From NCBI RefSeq assembly GCF_002885975.1, contig NZ_POSP01000003.1, positions 930,001 through 994,000 on the forward strand: 64,000 nt of DNA, written 5' to 3'. Below the pieces are notes generated by a model. The model was not told the origin of the DNA. It saw nothing but the letters and a program-made list of their open reading frames with translations, and made no database searches. The DNA comes from Paucibacter aquatile (GTDB taxonomy: Bacteria > Pseudomonadota > Gammaproteobacteria > Burkholderiales > Burkholderiaceae_C). Position numbers and translations under genes: made by a program. This document shows, piece by piece, positions 26,069-35,769 of the stretch (the first letter of the stretch is position 1; every line of letters starts with the position of its first letter).

Positions 26069-28012
26069 ATGGATGGTTTGTTTCGACGAGGCGGCACCTG
26101 GTACGCCCGGCTCGTCATCCCACGCGATCTTCGATCGAAGCTGGGCAAAACAGAATTTGTCGCGAGTACGCGCTGCCACGAGCAAGTGATGGCCAAGCTG
26201 GTCGCTAGCAACCTACTTGCTGGCTGGCGACGACGTATCGCAGATCTGAACGGAATACTCACCCAATCCATGGAACTCGAACGACTGGTCGCCGGCCATC
26301 CGGCCCTGACCACTGCGGGATACCTCTCCCTGGCTGACGCTGCAGGCGTCAGCGGCATTGACGTCACCAGACTCCTCCGCGCCGTCGAGGACGGGCAGCT
26401 TGCCCTGTTCTATCGTCATCCCAAGGGCATCGCGGGCTTCATGCTGCCCAAAGCAGAATTGGAGGAACTCCGCGGGCCCGGCGAAACGGAAATCATCGTG
26501 CCGTCCGCAGCCCAGATGCCATCGAGCGCAGCGCACAAGATCGCCTATGAGCCCCTGAGCGTCCGGGGAGCGGCAACGTTCGCCCGTCTGGCAATGGCTG
26601 GTGCACGTGAGCCTTCGGTGCTATTCGATGTGCCCGGCAATCCAACTTTGTGCTTCGCTCCTGAGTCCCCCGTAGACCTACAACAAGAGCACTTCGAACT
26701 CCTTGCCCTGGAAGTCGAGCGCCTTCGCGGCAAGTTTGCCGCCACCGTGACCCCCCAGCAACTTGAACTCGCAAGAGCTGGGCGCGCGGTTGAATCAACG
26801 CAGAAGTCAAACACCCTGCCCCAGCGCAGAGCATCCGATGCGGTGAATGCCTTCATGCGCGTGCGGCAACTAAAGTGCAGCGAAGATCAAGCAAGGCGAA
26901 TCCGGGGCGCTTTGGATCTCTTTGTGGAGTTGGAAGGAGACCCTTGGCTGCACGAGGTGACGCCCGAGCGCGTGGACCGCTTTCGCGACGAAAAGCTACC
27001 CGGCGTGCCTGCAAACGAAAACAAAGTCCGCCTCCAGTTCAAGAGCTCGTCGATCACCGAATCCATCCAGGCTGTCCGTAACACCGAGTGGCCCCGCATC
27101 TCGCCCGCGGAACAGACCAAGCGCCTCACCTGGATCGCCAGCATGTTTGAGTGGCTGAAGCTGAAGCAGTGGATCGACATTGACCCATGTGCGACGCTCG
27201 TCGGAGAAAGTGAAGCCAGGTCAAAGCTGCAGCGAATGAAGGAGCGCGCACAGGACGCCCGAGAGAACTTTTCAGCGGAGGATCTGCAACGCATCTTTTC
27301 CGCGGGCGAGTGGTTCCAAACTGGGCGAGGTGTCCTGACAAAAGCTGGCACCTACCGCGAGTATTGCCCACACTACTATTGGCTGCCGCTGTTGGGCCTC
27401 TTCACAGGCGCACGGATCAATGAGTTGGCCCAACTGCACCTAAGCGATGTTCGCAGCACGCCCGGCGGAGTCTGGTTTTTGGACCTGGCCGTGCTCGACG
27501 ATGACGATGGGAAGAAGCGACGGAAGAACGCCAACTCGAAGCGACGGGTGCCCATTCATCCCAAATTGATCGCACTGGGCTTCTTGGAATGGAAAGACGC
27601 CCTCATGCGTAGCGGGTTCGACAGACTGTTCCCAGAGCTCCGATTCGACCCCGTCAAGGGGTACGGAAAGGCTGCGACCAAATGGTTCAGCAGCTACCTC
27701 AATCGACTGGGATTTCCGCGTGACAACACCAAAGTTTTCCACTCGTTCCGGGGCACTTTGGTCACCCACTGCGCGACTAAGCTCAAGCTGACACCCCAGG
27801 AAATATCAGTCATCAGCGGGCATGCTCGTGACACCAGCGTTCTGAGCAAGCACTACCTCAAGGACCAATTGCCCGACGATCTGATCACGGCCATTGCTCG
27901 CATTGACTTCCCACTTCCGCAGATCGCTGCTTTCGACAGTGAAGCGGGACTGAAGGCGGTGAGGGATGCTCTGGGCAGGAAAAACCGCGGACTTGGGGCA
28001 ATTGAAGACTGA
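26069..28012 (+). CDS. Tyrosine recombinase / island integrase
   Basis: A 647-residue integrase. The N-terminus (MDGLFRRGGTWYARLVIPRDLR) is the DUF6538-type arm-binding segment common in proteobacterial island integrases. The catalytic residues are all present: Arg449 (TGARINELAQL), His558 and Arg561 (HSFRG), His585 (SGHARD) and nucleophile Tyr596 (SKHYLKD). It is larger than phage integrases (about 400) but normal for this island group. It lies immediately after the tRNA and reads into the island. Confidence 0.96.
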   Translation: MDGLFRRGGTWYARLVIPRDLRSKLGKTEFVASTRCHEQVMAKLVASNLLAGWRRRIADLNGILTQSMELERLVAGHPALTTAGYLSLADAAGVSGIDVTRLLRAVEDGQLALFYRHPKGIAGFMLPKAELEELRGPGETEIIVPSAAQMPSSAAHKIAYEPLSVRGAATFARLAMAGAREPSVLFDVPGNPTLCFAPESPVDLQQEHFELLALEVERLRGKFAATVTPQQLELARAGRAVESTQKSNTLPQRRASDAVNAFMRVRQLKCSEDQARRIRGALDLFVELEGDPWLHEVTPERVDRFRDEKLPGVPANENKVRLQFKSSSITESIQAVRNTEWPRISPAEQTKRLTWIASMFEWLKLKQWIDIDPCATLVGESEARSKLQRMKERAQDARENFSAEDLQRIFSAGEWFQTGRGVLTKAGTYREYCPHYYWLPLLGLFTGARINELAQLHLSDVRSTPGGVWFLDLAVLDDDDGKKRRKNANSKRRVPIHPKLIALGFLEWKDALMRSGFDRLFPELRFDPVKGYGKAATKWFSSYLNRLGFPRDNTKVFHSFRGTLVTHCATKLKLTPQEISVISGHARDTSVLSKHYLKDQLPDDLITAIARIDFPLPQIAAFDSEAGLKAVRDALGRKNRGLGAIED

Positions 28013-28127
28013 CCGTCAGTGAGCTGCGGCGCCGACCGACGGACGCGGCTATACGCCATTCCACACCCATCTCTCTACCTCCTCCCTGGGCGTGCCATAC
28101 GACGACCACCGCCCCTGCCACTGGCGA

Positions 28128-28631
28128 CTAAAGCACCTCAAGCCCCTCGCATTTACGCTGTCGGAGATTCATGCTCCGCAGGTCGACCAACAGGCGATGC
28201 AGGGCGGACCTGAGTTGGTCTGCCTCTTTCTCGATGCGAGCCAATTCGCTATTGCTGATCTCCGTGTCTGCAATATCGTTGGCAACCTCACGCATCAATT
28301 CGCCGAACCGCATAGTCATTTCGGCAAGATCCTGCATCAGCTTTGGGTCGCCCTGCCCGACATCAGGTGAGCAGATGAACTGACCGCCCAGCACTTCAGC
28401 CAGGGCGTCCATCACCCGGGTGTCCTTGGTCACCTGCATGAGCCGCAACGTTTCTTGCAGGCTCAAATGGTGCGAAGTCTGATTGGGATTGACCTTGTTC
28501 AACAAAGTCTTGTGCTGCACGCCCATGGCGGCCGCAAGCGCTTTGGCGCCTCTGGAGTGCTCTTCAACCGTGTGAAAAGCAGCGCGGAGCACCTGGGCGC
28601 GAGCTGCGGCCTCGATTGCTGATTCAATCAC
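28128..28631 (-). CDS. Phage CII-like regulator (Phage_CP76 family)
   Basis: A 167-residue DNA-binding protein. Residues about 15-95 match the phage regulatory protein CII/CP76 pattern: GGAK-like ALAAAMGVQHKTLLNKVNPN, then HHLSLQETLRLMQVT and ALAEVLGG. The C-terminal half is a predicted coiled coil (about 105-160). Transcribed convergently with the integrase; an exact 18-bp tandem repeat just upstream of its start may be its operator. Confidence 0.8.
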   Translation of the reverse strand: MIESAIEAAARAQVLRAAFHTVEEHSRGAKALAAAMGVQHKTLLNKVNPNQTSHHLSLQETLRLMQVTKDTRVMDALAEVLGGQFICSPDVGQGDPKLMQDLAEMTMRFGELMREVANDIADTEISNSELARIEKEADQLRSALHRLLVDLRSMNLRQRKCEGLEVL

Positions 28632-28665
28632 TTCATTCTTCTCCCTGTTACTTTACTGAGACCAA

Positions 28666-28701
28666 TCAGGCTCTGCTGACCCGTCAGGCTCTGCTGACCC
28701 G
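28666..28701. repeat. 18-bp tandem repeat between divergent genes (possible operator)
   Basis: TCAGGCTCTGCTGACCCG occurs twice in direct, perfect tandem in the divergent space between the CII-like gene and the small gene at 28809. Each unit contains the imperfect inverted repeat TCAG..CTGA. Confidence 0.6.
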
Positions 28702-28808
28702 TGAAATTTGATGCTCGGTTCCCGTAGATTGCAGCTGTCGGTTTAAGCACACTTCATATGCGCCTGATTTTGGCGTTAGCTAAACCAAGACACACAAAGG
28801 GAAACTCC

Positions 28809-28982
28809 ATGAGCAAAACAAGCAACGCACCGAAACCGGCTCCTGCCGCCAAGGGCATCACTCCTCAAAACAATGCAGCCAACATCAGCAACCCCAACAA
28901 AGGCTCGCCCGGCACAAACCGGCAGTACGACCAAAGCCAGGGCCATCGCGGTACACAATTGAATCCGAACCGAAAATCCTGA
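28809..28982 (+). CDS. Small Asn/Pro-rich hypothetical protein (57 aa)
   Basis: A 57-residue polar, probably disordered protein (MSKTSNAPKPAPAAKG start, NPNRKS end) with no cysteine or hydrophobic segment. GGGAAA lies just before the ATG. Composition resembles other small, disordered proteins carried by islands; no function is recognised. Divergent from the CII-like gene, so it may be under its control. Confidence 0.6.
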   Translation: MSKTSNAPKPAPAAKGITPQNNAANISNPNKGSPGTNRQYDQSQGHRGTQLNPNRKS

Positions 28983-29152
28983 TGGCTCGCCCATCCTGGG
29001 CTTGAGTCGATCGGGCTGGGGCCAGGGGGCGCTGCGACATTTCGCTGCCAGCAAGCACCCTCTGGACCGACTTAGCTTGCTTTACTCCGGCGACGGCAAA
29101 TGCACCAACCCCAACGGTGACCGAGCATCGGGGCCGCATCGCGGGAACCTGC

Positions 29153-29863
29153 TCAACCAGACTCGCTCTCGCCACTGGAGTTTTGCGGCCCATTCTTTGC
29201 ATCGGACACCGGGAACACTTGATTCAAGATCTCGCAGACGAGCTCAAGCGTGCCATACACCGAAGGAGTCAAGCCCCCTTCTCCATGGGCGTGGGCGTTT
29301 CGGCGGGTCGAGAGACTGCGTCTGAGCACATCAAGCAAGTCCCAGCCCTGGTCCTCCGGAATAACGTCCACAGGCTCATGCGGGTCGATTTCCAGCTCCT
29401 GAAGACCCAGACGCTCCATCACCTCCAAGCGCGCCCAGGTAGCTCGCTCCCGGGCGGACTGGGCTGCCGCGCGATGCCAGCGGCTGAAGCCTTCGTTGCG
29501 AATCAGGCCGATGTCGATGGCGTGGTTGACCAAACCGAACAGCATCGCCCTCTCCTGTTTCGGCCTTTGGTACGCGGGCGGCAAGCGGTAAGGCATCACC
29601 TCTCGCAGGCCGGCCTCCAAGGTCACAAGTGCTTGCGCTTCGGCTACTGGATAGAAGCGGTAGACATGCCAGGCATACAGGTACAGGTTGCGGGCGGTAT
29701 CGAAGGAAATGCGCAGATGCTCCGGCACGGTGGAGTGCAGGCGCAAGTCCGCCATCAGCTGATGATGCGCGTCCACTGAGCTCATCGCACCGTGACGAGG
29801 ATCTCGGTCATGCATGAGCGCCACGTCGCGCAGCCCTTCGGCCATGAGCCATGGCACCATCAT
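29153..29863 (-). CDS. Hypothetical protein with C-terminal HEPN-like RNAHAHG motif
   Basis: A 236-residue soluble, helix-rich protein. Residues about 52-75 (ISFDTARNLYLYAWHVYRFY) and the C-terminal third (LSTRRNAHAHGEG, then YGTLELVCEILNQVF) have the layout of HEPN or DUF4145-like helical bundles, where RN-x-x-AHG-type motifs can form an RNase site or a structural helix end. No closer family is recognised. It is co-directional with the Zorya block but separated by the polypurine tract. A HEPN assignment is tentative. Confidence 0.65.
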   Translation of the reverse strand: MMVPWLMAEGLRDVALMHDRDPRHGAMSSVDAHHQLMADLRLHSTVPEHLRISFDTARNLYLYAWHVYRFYPVAEAQALVTLEAGLREVMPYRLPPAYQRPKQERAMLFGLVNHAIDIGLIRNEGFSRWHRAAAQSARERATWARLEVMERLGLQELEIDPHEPVDVIPEDQGWDLLDVLRRSLSTRRNAHAHGEGGLTPSVYGTLELVCEILNQVFPVSDAKNGPQNSSGESESG

Positions 29864-30184
29864 TCAGCTTTGATCCAGGGCGGCGACTCTACCGGTCTAT
29901 CGTCGAACTCCGCACCAGAAGCCCTGGCTTCCGCTTCGCCCGACCTCCGCATTGCACACGCAGGGGATCTGGTAGTCCTGGCCAACGGCAGCGAACGTTT
30001 ACACGCTGGCAGCGGCTCGTCTTGAGGTTTACGCCTTTCGGTCATCGCTCATCTGATTTCGGCTTTGGGATAGGAAGAGGAAGAGGAAGAGGAAGAGGAA
30101 GAGGAAGAGGAAGAGGAAGAGGAGGAGGAGGAGGAGGAGGAGGAGAGCGTATTCGGCCCCATTTCATTCTTCATCTCAAGGGGG
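29864..30184. other. Gene-free stretch with polypurine tract
   Basis: Between the ASCH gene and the hypothetical gene at 29153 no convincing coding region is seen. The dominant feature is the simple repeat at 30072-30147. Confidence 0.6.
30072..30147. repeat. 76-base pure polypurine microsatellite
   Basis: Runs of AGGAAG (about eight hexamers) pass directly into GGA triplets, giving 76 consecutive purines on the + strand. Such tracts can form triplex (H-) DNA and change length by slippage. On the transcribed minus strand it would be read as a long pyrimidine run downstream of the ASCH gene. Confidence 0.95.
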
Positions 30185-30574
30185 TTACCTCTCCCCAAGT
30201 GTCTGTTGAACCTTGTCATCAAGCGTGACCCAAATCACTGCGCCCGGTCGATGCACGTACAGCACTGGCGCAGGAAGGAGGTGGGCGTCTCTCACGACCC
30301 ATGCATAGCGCCACTTTGCAACTTGCCCAGAACGGATGCGTTCCAACTCAATCCGATGCTTTTCCTGGTTCGCCATCATCTGTGCATCAGTGAAGGGGCC
30401 AAGGCAGTCCACCAACTCCGCCGTACCAATCACCGTTCCGGAACCCTTGCGGATTAGTGCGATGCGGCCGCGAATCTTCGTTGCTGTACTGCGCATCTCC
30501 CACGTCTTGATGCCTGAAAGAATCCGGTCAATGTAGGGGGTATCGATTACCAGCCCACGATCAATCAATGCCAC
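30185..30574 (-). CDS. ASCH-domain protein
   Basis: A 129-residue single ASCH domain, a PUA-like RNA-binding fold; some members are ribonucleases or amidohydrolases acting on modified nucleosides. Typical features: the N-terminal beta-strand and helix (GLVIDTPYIDRILSGIKTWEMR), then RGRIALIRKGSGTVIGTAELVD, and the aromatic WRYAWVVRDA strand. It is the last gene of the leftward defence block, 123 bases after zorD. Whether it belongs to Zorya is unknown; it is not one of the four known components. Confidence 0.85.
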   Translation of the reverse strand: MALIDRGLVIDTPYIDRILSGIKTWEMRSTATKIRGRIALIRKGSGTVIGTAELVDCLGPFTDAQMMANQEKHRIELERIRSGQVAKWRYAWVVRDAHLLPAPVLYVHRPGAVIWVTLDDKVQQTLGER

Positions 30575-30697
30575 TGCTTCTCCCTTGGCGTGTCGAAATT
30601 TCTAGGTTTGAATGTCAGCCGGAAACTGTTTGTGTTCAGCCAGCTAGCAACCATGTTGCTGGCGAGATAGCTCACAGGGTGAGCCATCAAAGAAAAA

Positions 30698-33600
30698 TCA
30701 GCCGAAGTCAGCGAAATCCGCCGCGGTCAAGTCTCCGCACCCGTTCAGCATGTCTGAAGCCAGCTCGCGCTTTTTGGCTAACAATGCGTCCAGCCTGACA
30801 TCGAAGCTAGGGAAGTCCTTCCCAACAACGCCCGGGTAACAGACCGAGACCACACGCTTCTGACCGATGCGGTAAGCGCGCGCCGTGGCCTGATCCTCCT
30901 TGGCCGGGTTCCAAGTACGGGTGAAGTGGATGACGTGGTTCGCAGCCTGGATGTTCACTCCGAAGCCCACGGCGAGTGGCGAAAGCACGATTACATTGAA
31001 GCCGGGCTTGCTCTGGAACGAATCGATCAGCTGCTGCCGGTTTTCAGTCGCCCGCGGATCGGCTGACGTGTCTCCGTTCACGATGCTGGGTGCGAATCCG
31101 AAGTACGCAGCAATGACCCGCTGCAGCAACAACTGCAATTCCCGGAACTCACAGAACACAATGACTTTGTGGTTACCCGCCGGGTCAGCAGCGAGCTGCT
31201 TGAGCCGGTTGATGAGCCACCCCATCTTGGGCGACTCGCTCACCAGGCGCCCAACTGGAATCGAGCGGGTATCGGGTTCTGCGTGCCCATGCGGGTCGGA
31301 GCAGATCTTTCGAATCGCTTGAAGCGCTTGTAACTGCGCCGATGGATTGGTGCTTCGCTGCTCCCTCAAGATCGCCAACGCCGCGCCATACAGGCCCAAC
31401 TGATAGGGCGACATGGGCAGCTCCTTGCAACTGACGTCTTCCACCGGCACAGGCAAGTCCTTCGCCACGTCGGTCTTCTTGCGGTGCAAGATCTGTGGCT
31501 GGATCACGGCACGCAGCTCCTCCACCTTGGCCAGCTGTTCTTCCGTCTTTGCCTCGATCGGCTGACGATAGTTTTTCGAAAAGTGGTTGAGCGCCCCCAG
31601 CAACCCTGGCTGCACAAAGTCGAACAAGCACCACAAGTCCGCCAGGGTGTTCTCAACCGGCGTGCCGGTGCATGCAATGCGAAACCGCACCTTCTGCTTC
31701 TTGGCTGAGCGTGTGACCATGGCCGCAGGGTTCTTGATCTTCTGCGCTTCGTCGCAAATCATGACCGACCACTGTTGGCTCGCCAACGCGAACTCCAAGT
31801 CACGCATGGTTTCGTAGGTGGTCAACACCAGCTTCGCACCGCCCACCCAGTTTTTCTTGAGCAAGCGCGTCACACCGTGTTGCTTCAGCTCGGCATCCAC
31901 TTCATGCCGGCCCACCCGCAGCTGTCGAAGCACATCGCCGTACAGGGTCAGCAAGGGCATCGTGCCCGGCACGAAGAAGCGATCGAGCTCATTGCGCCAG
32001 TTGTCCAAAAGTGCCACAGGCGCGACGATCAAGGCGGGAGGCAGGTTCGGATCCGCCTCAAAACACGAGGCCAGGAACGTCAGCAGTTGCAAGGTCTTGC
32101 CCAGGCCCATATCGTCGGCCAGAACTGTCCCGCGGCAACGGCTGGGAGACGCACGCCACAAGTGCTGCAGCCACGCCACCCCTGCCCGCTGATGCTGCTT
32201 CAAGGGGAACTCGGGGCGCAAGCCGCTGGGCAAATCAGGCTCAAGCCCTTCTGGGGCGAACAGGGACGCAGCGCGCGTTTCGTCGTAATCCAGCTCGTCC
32301 AGGTTTCGCTTCAGGATCAAGCGCTTCTTGGGCGTTTCCACACGCCCAGCGCGCTCTGGGGTGAACTCCTTGCGCTGAATGTCCTGGGCCGCTTTCGCCA
32401 GTGCCTCTACCGCCCTGCGGGCATCCACGGTGGACACCGGGACCTGCAAGCCTGGCAGACGGACCTGAGCCTGCCCACTGGCCTCAGCAACACTCACCAC
32501 ATCCTTCAGCGCCGGAATGTCCTCAAACGGAATGGGCAAGATCGTGGGCGCTGTGTCGGGTCCGTTGTCAATCCGAACGCCCGCGGCCACATTGCCGTCA
32601 AACCAGCCCTGCCCCCCATCGTCACGAGCGATCACGGGCGTCACGAAGGGCTTCTCGACGCCGATGTCCTCAATTCGCGTTGAGTAGTTGCTCAGGTCCA
32701 GTACTTCGTCGGCGGTCCAAAGGGCGGGCCGGGCCCACTCCCTCCACCAGCCCTGTAGCTGGACCAAGTGGTCGGGCGTATCGCCCAGCACCTCGAATTC
32801 ATGCCGCTGGAACGAGAAACAAGGCGCATCGTCTTGCAGCGCGCGCTCCAAACGCGTCATAAAGGCCGCCAGTGAGTCCGGCGTCATGAGCCAAATGGGC
32901 TCCGAGGGAATGCCCAACTCCCCTAACGTTTCGACCTGCAGCCCAACACGTAGAACCTGTCCACGATCTCCTCGCTCCGCGAATGGCGTGAAGCGATTGA
33001 ACTGAATGCCCGCATCATCACGCGCCAGCTCGAACTGCCGCTGATCAATCACCTGCTCCGCATGCTCGCCCAGCACTGCAAACGGGTTTCGCACAAAAGC
33101 CTGCGCGCGCGGGCCAGCGACACGCCGGCCCGGCATGCGCTTGATTTCAGCAAGCACCTCCTTGACCTCGGGCGTCAAAATCACACGCACCATCGCCGGG
33201 CCGTCGGGCACGTCATAGCTGTCCTGCAGCGGCAAGCGGTCGAACTGATGCAGCCATTGGGCAGGGGCCGTCTCGAAACTTGGAACCACCTCCACCACGC
33301 CTGCGTCGCCCTCACTTCGGGTCTCCATCTCCAAGCGCAGCCGCTCGGGCGTCAGGACGATGGTGCGCTCCACGTAATCCGAGACCGGCGCGCCCAAGTC
33401 CTTGGCCAGCTTGCGCATGCGGCCGAAAGCTTGCTCCTTGAACACCAGACTGCGGTCAGCTTCCGGCACCGCGTGAAATCGGGTCAGCTCATCCAGCAAC
33501 TGCCCAGTCTGCTCAGACACCAGCTGAACAGAGGTTCCACTCACAAGCACCTTGCCTTCCAGACGAGGCGCAGGCTGCAGAGGGCGCCCTTGAGCATCGA

Positions 33601-33982
33601 CCCAAGCGTCCAGCAGCACAGCAAAGTTGGCGTCCATGAGTGCGCCACGGCTGGTCAGCTTCGGGCGCGCTTGAGATTCCGGCGGGATTGACAGTCCGCC
33701 CCTGAACCCAGCGAGCTCCGGGTGCTTCAGCAGCGCATAAACATCCGCCCAGGGAAGAACGAATTCAGTCTCTGCACGCTCACCCAAACCTTCGAGAAAC
33801 ACCTGTTGCAGCCGGGCGCCCAGGTCAGCAGCCGACGGGAACTCGTAGGGCATGGCCAACCAATGCGCGGTCGTCGCGGCGGGCGAACGGTAGCGAATGC
33901 CGATGGCATCAAATTGAACAGCAGGTGGAATTCTTTTGTCTTGAGGGTCGGCGGGAGCGCGACCGAAAATTCGCCCGAACAT
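30698..33982 (-). CDS. zorD: Zorya type I effector ZorD (SNF2-family helicase/nuclease)
   Basis: A 1094-residue SF2 protein. Walker A (DDMGLGKT) lies near residue 625, the DEAQ box (MICDEAQK) near 745, followed by the C-terminal Swi2/Snf2 helicase half with HFTRTWNPAKEDQATARAYRIGQ. The N-terminal 570 or so residues are the Zorya-specific regulatory portion. In Escherichia coli Zorya, ZorD acts on phage DNA after the ZorAB motor and ZorC signal invasion. Length and fourth position in zorABCD match type I systems. It starts eight bases after zorC. Confidence 0.93.
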   Translation of the reverse strand: MFGRIFGRAPADPQDKRIPPAVQFDAIGIRYRSPAATTAHWLAMPYEFPSAADLGARLQQVFLEGLGERAETEFVLPWADVYALLKHPELAGFRGGLSIPPESQARPKLTSRGALMDANFAVLLDAWVDAQGRPLQPAPRLEGKVLVSGTSVQLVSEQTGQLLDELTRFHAVPEADRSLVFKEQAFGRMRKLAKDLGAPVSDYVERTIVLTPERLRLEMETRSEGDAGVVEVVPSFETAPAQWLHQFDRLPLQDSYDVPDGPAMVRVILTPEVKEVLAEIKRMPGRRVAGPRAQAFVRNPFAVLGEHAEQVIDQRQFELARDDAGIQFNRFTPFAERGDRGQVLRVGLQVETLGELGIPSEPIWLMTPDSLAAFMTRLERALQDDAPCFSFQRHEFEVLGDTPDHLVQLQGWWREWARPALWTADEVLDLSNYSTRIEDIGVEKPFVTPVIARDDGGQGWFDGNVAAGVRIDNGPDTAPTILPIPFEDIPALKDVVSVAEASGQAQVRLPGLQVPVSTVDARRAVEALAKAAQDIQRKEFTPERAGRVETPKKRLILKRNLDELDYDETRAASLFAPEGLEPDLPSGLRPEFPLKQHQRAGVAWLQHLWRASPSRCRGTVLADDMGLGKTLQLLTFLASCFEADPNLPPALIVAPVALLDNWRNELDRFFVPGTMPLLTLYGDVLRQLRVGRHEVDAELKQHGVTRLLKKNWVGGAKLVLTTYETMRDLEFALASQQWSVMICDEAQKIKNPAAMVTRSAKKQKVRFRIACTGTPVENTLADLWCLFDFVQPGLLGALNHFSKNYRQPIEAKTEEQLAKVEELRAVIQPQILHRKKTDVAKDLPVPVEDVSCKELPMSPYQLGLYGAALAILREQRSTNPSAQLQALQAIRKICSDPHGHAEPDTRSIPVGRLVSESPKMGWLINRLKQLAADPAGNHKVIVFCEFRELQLLLQRVIAAYFGFAPSIVNGDTSADPRATENRQQLIDSFQSKPGFNVIVLSPLAVGFGVNIQAANHVIHFTRTWNPAKEDQATARAYRIGQKRVVSVCYPGVVGKDFPSFDVRLDALLAKKRELASDMLNGCGDLTAADFADFG

Positions 33983-33990
33983 GTTTGGCT

Positions 33991-35769
33991 TCAGCCTTTC
34001 AACCAGTAACCCTTGCCTTCAGCGTAGCGAAACCCTTGGGCTTCCAGCTTGGCGGCAAAGCTCTTGAACAAACTTGGGTCTCGCATCAGCACCCAAAAAC
34101 TACCGCCCTTGTCGCGCAAGTCCTGGTGCGCGATGCCCACGGTTCGGCAGTACGAGGTGATCTGCATGGCGTCGAAAGTGCTGAGCTTCTTGCCCGAGCT
34201 ATCGGGAACCAACTCATGGTCGGGGACTTTTGACCCCGCTGATTGAGCAACAGACTGATTCGACGACCGCAGTTGCTGTGCGGCCGGCCATGTCGAGCTA
34301 GGCGCTTGCTCTGCCGGGGCTGGTCCGACATAGAGCCGGCTTTTTGACGCTGGCATGGATTTCAGAATATTGCCAAGTTCCGCATCAAACTTCGATTCCC
34401 AGGGACCAATATGTGACAGTCGAGTCGCTCCAACGCGCTGTTTCAGCATGTTCAAACTGAACTGCCGCTGATCCAGGTCTGTTCTGAAGTCATTGGTGGC
34501 AAACACGTAGCAGGCGTTGCCGGTCACACCGAACTCGATCACCAGCAACGGTCCGATGCACATCACGAACGCGTTGTTCAAAACGTTGGAGTCCGTCAAG
34601 ACCCGGTCGCGCCCAGCCATCCGGCTGCGCAAAGCCTTGAACTCCGGACTGGGATTGCGTCGGGCATCTGCGCCCAAGATGAACCACATGTCGGTGATCT
34701 TGGGCTCCCATTTGAGCCAGTACTTCAAACGACGCAGGTCGGCGCCACCGTCCTGCGCAAGCAATTCGAAGAAGTCAGTGATCAGCCGGCGCTTGAGCCA
34801 GCCCTCAACCATATGGCGAGCTGCTTCATCCCGTACTTCGGCATCCCACGCCGACCGCGCCAACCAGGGGTTCCCCACCTTTTCCAGCGCCGTATCGCGC
34901 AGTCCGCCATGCTCGGGCTTGTCCTCACATTTGGAGTAGCGGGCCACCGTCAGCGCGGTTGCCCGGGTCGCCAAACGTTGGGGCAGGCGCAACTCAATGC
35001 GGTCGTTCACAAGATCCAGAACGCCCGGCAAGCCTCGCTTGTAAGCCGTATCTGAGCCCGAGCACACCAGGCGCACATAAGCCATCAGTGCATCGTCCCA
35101 GACCCAGGAACTGCTTGGGATGCCCAAACCCTCGCAGACAGCGCGCAGGCCGCTGGTGTCGCCGTTGGCCAGCGCACCCGCATACGGGGCGCAGGGGTCC
35201 TCGCCCAGGAGGTTGCGATGCTGCCCCAGCAGCTCCAGCCACGCGGGCGGTTCTCCGCGCTGGCGGGCGCCCTTGCGCACGCCGTCGAACTTGGTACCCA
35301 GGAATCCGCGCAAACGGCGCCAGTTGCCTGGGCCGGCATCCTCTTCCTCACCGCTGCTGCTGTCCGAGAAACCAAAGTACGCGCTCAGCAAGCCCTGGTA
35401 GCAGCGCCGGAACTGCTTGGGCTGCGCCTCAAGCTCTTCAACCGCCGACAGGACCTGACTGAACAAGGGTCGCCGGTCAATCAGGCGCACCTGATGCTTG
35501 CCGATCGGAACCGTCACGCCGTAGCAGACGTACTTCAGTTCGGTGAAGTTATTCAAAGTCTGCGACTCATAAAACCGCGCGAGCGCAGCCTGCATGACGT
35601 CAGCACTGGGTTTGGCATCGGCCGCCCCCACCAGGTCCTTGCGAATGTCTCGCAATGCGCGGCTCATGACCTGCGGGTCGCCCCACACCGGCGCGTGGAA
35701 CACCAGGCGCGGATCCATCGCCGTACCCAGCGCGCGCTTCAGCGCCCCAAGCGATCTTGAATTTGACAT
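33991..35769 (-). CDS. zorC: Zorya type I component ZorC (EH_Signature protein)
   Basis: A 592-residue protein matching the EH_Signature family, which occurs with ZorD-type helicases. The alpha-helical body contains FTELKYVCYGVTVPIG, RRCYQGLLSAYFGF and, near residue 360, LKYWLKWEPKITDMWFILG. ZorC is reported to bind DNA and act between the membrane motor and ZorD. Its start overlaps the zorB end by 31 bases, showing tight coupling. Identification combines family character with exact placement. Confidence 0.9.
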   Translation of the reverse strand: MSNSRSLGALKRALGTAMDPRLVFHAPVWGDPQVMSRALRDIRKDLVGAADAKPSADVMQAALARFYESQTLNNFTELKYVCYGVTVPIGKHQVRLIDRRPLFSQVLSAVEELEAQPKQFRRCYQGLLSAYFGFSDSSSGEEEDAGPGNWRRLRGFLGTKFDGVRKGARQRGEPPAWLELLGQHRNLLGEDPCAPYAGALANGDTSGLRAVCEGLGIPSSSWVWDDALMAYVRLVCSGSDTAYKRGLPGVLDLVNDRIELRLPQRLATRATALTVARYSKCEDKPEHGGLRDTALEKVGNPWLARSAWDAEVRDEAARHMVEGWLKRRLITDFFELLAQDGGADLRRLKYWLKWEPKITDMWFILGADARRNPSPEFKALRSRMAGRDRVLTDSNVLNNAFVMCIGPLLVIEFGVTGNACYVFATNDFRTDLDQRQFSLNMLKQRVGATRLSHIGPWESKFDAELGNILKSMPASKSRLYVGPAPAEQAPSSTWPAAQQLRSSNQSVAQSAGSKVPDHELVPDSSGKKLSTFDAMQITSYCRTVGIAHQDLRDKGGSFWVLMRDPSLFKSFAAKLEAQGFRYAEGKGYWLKG

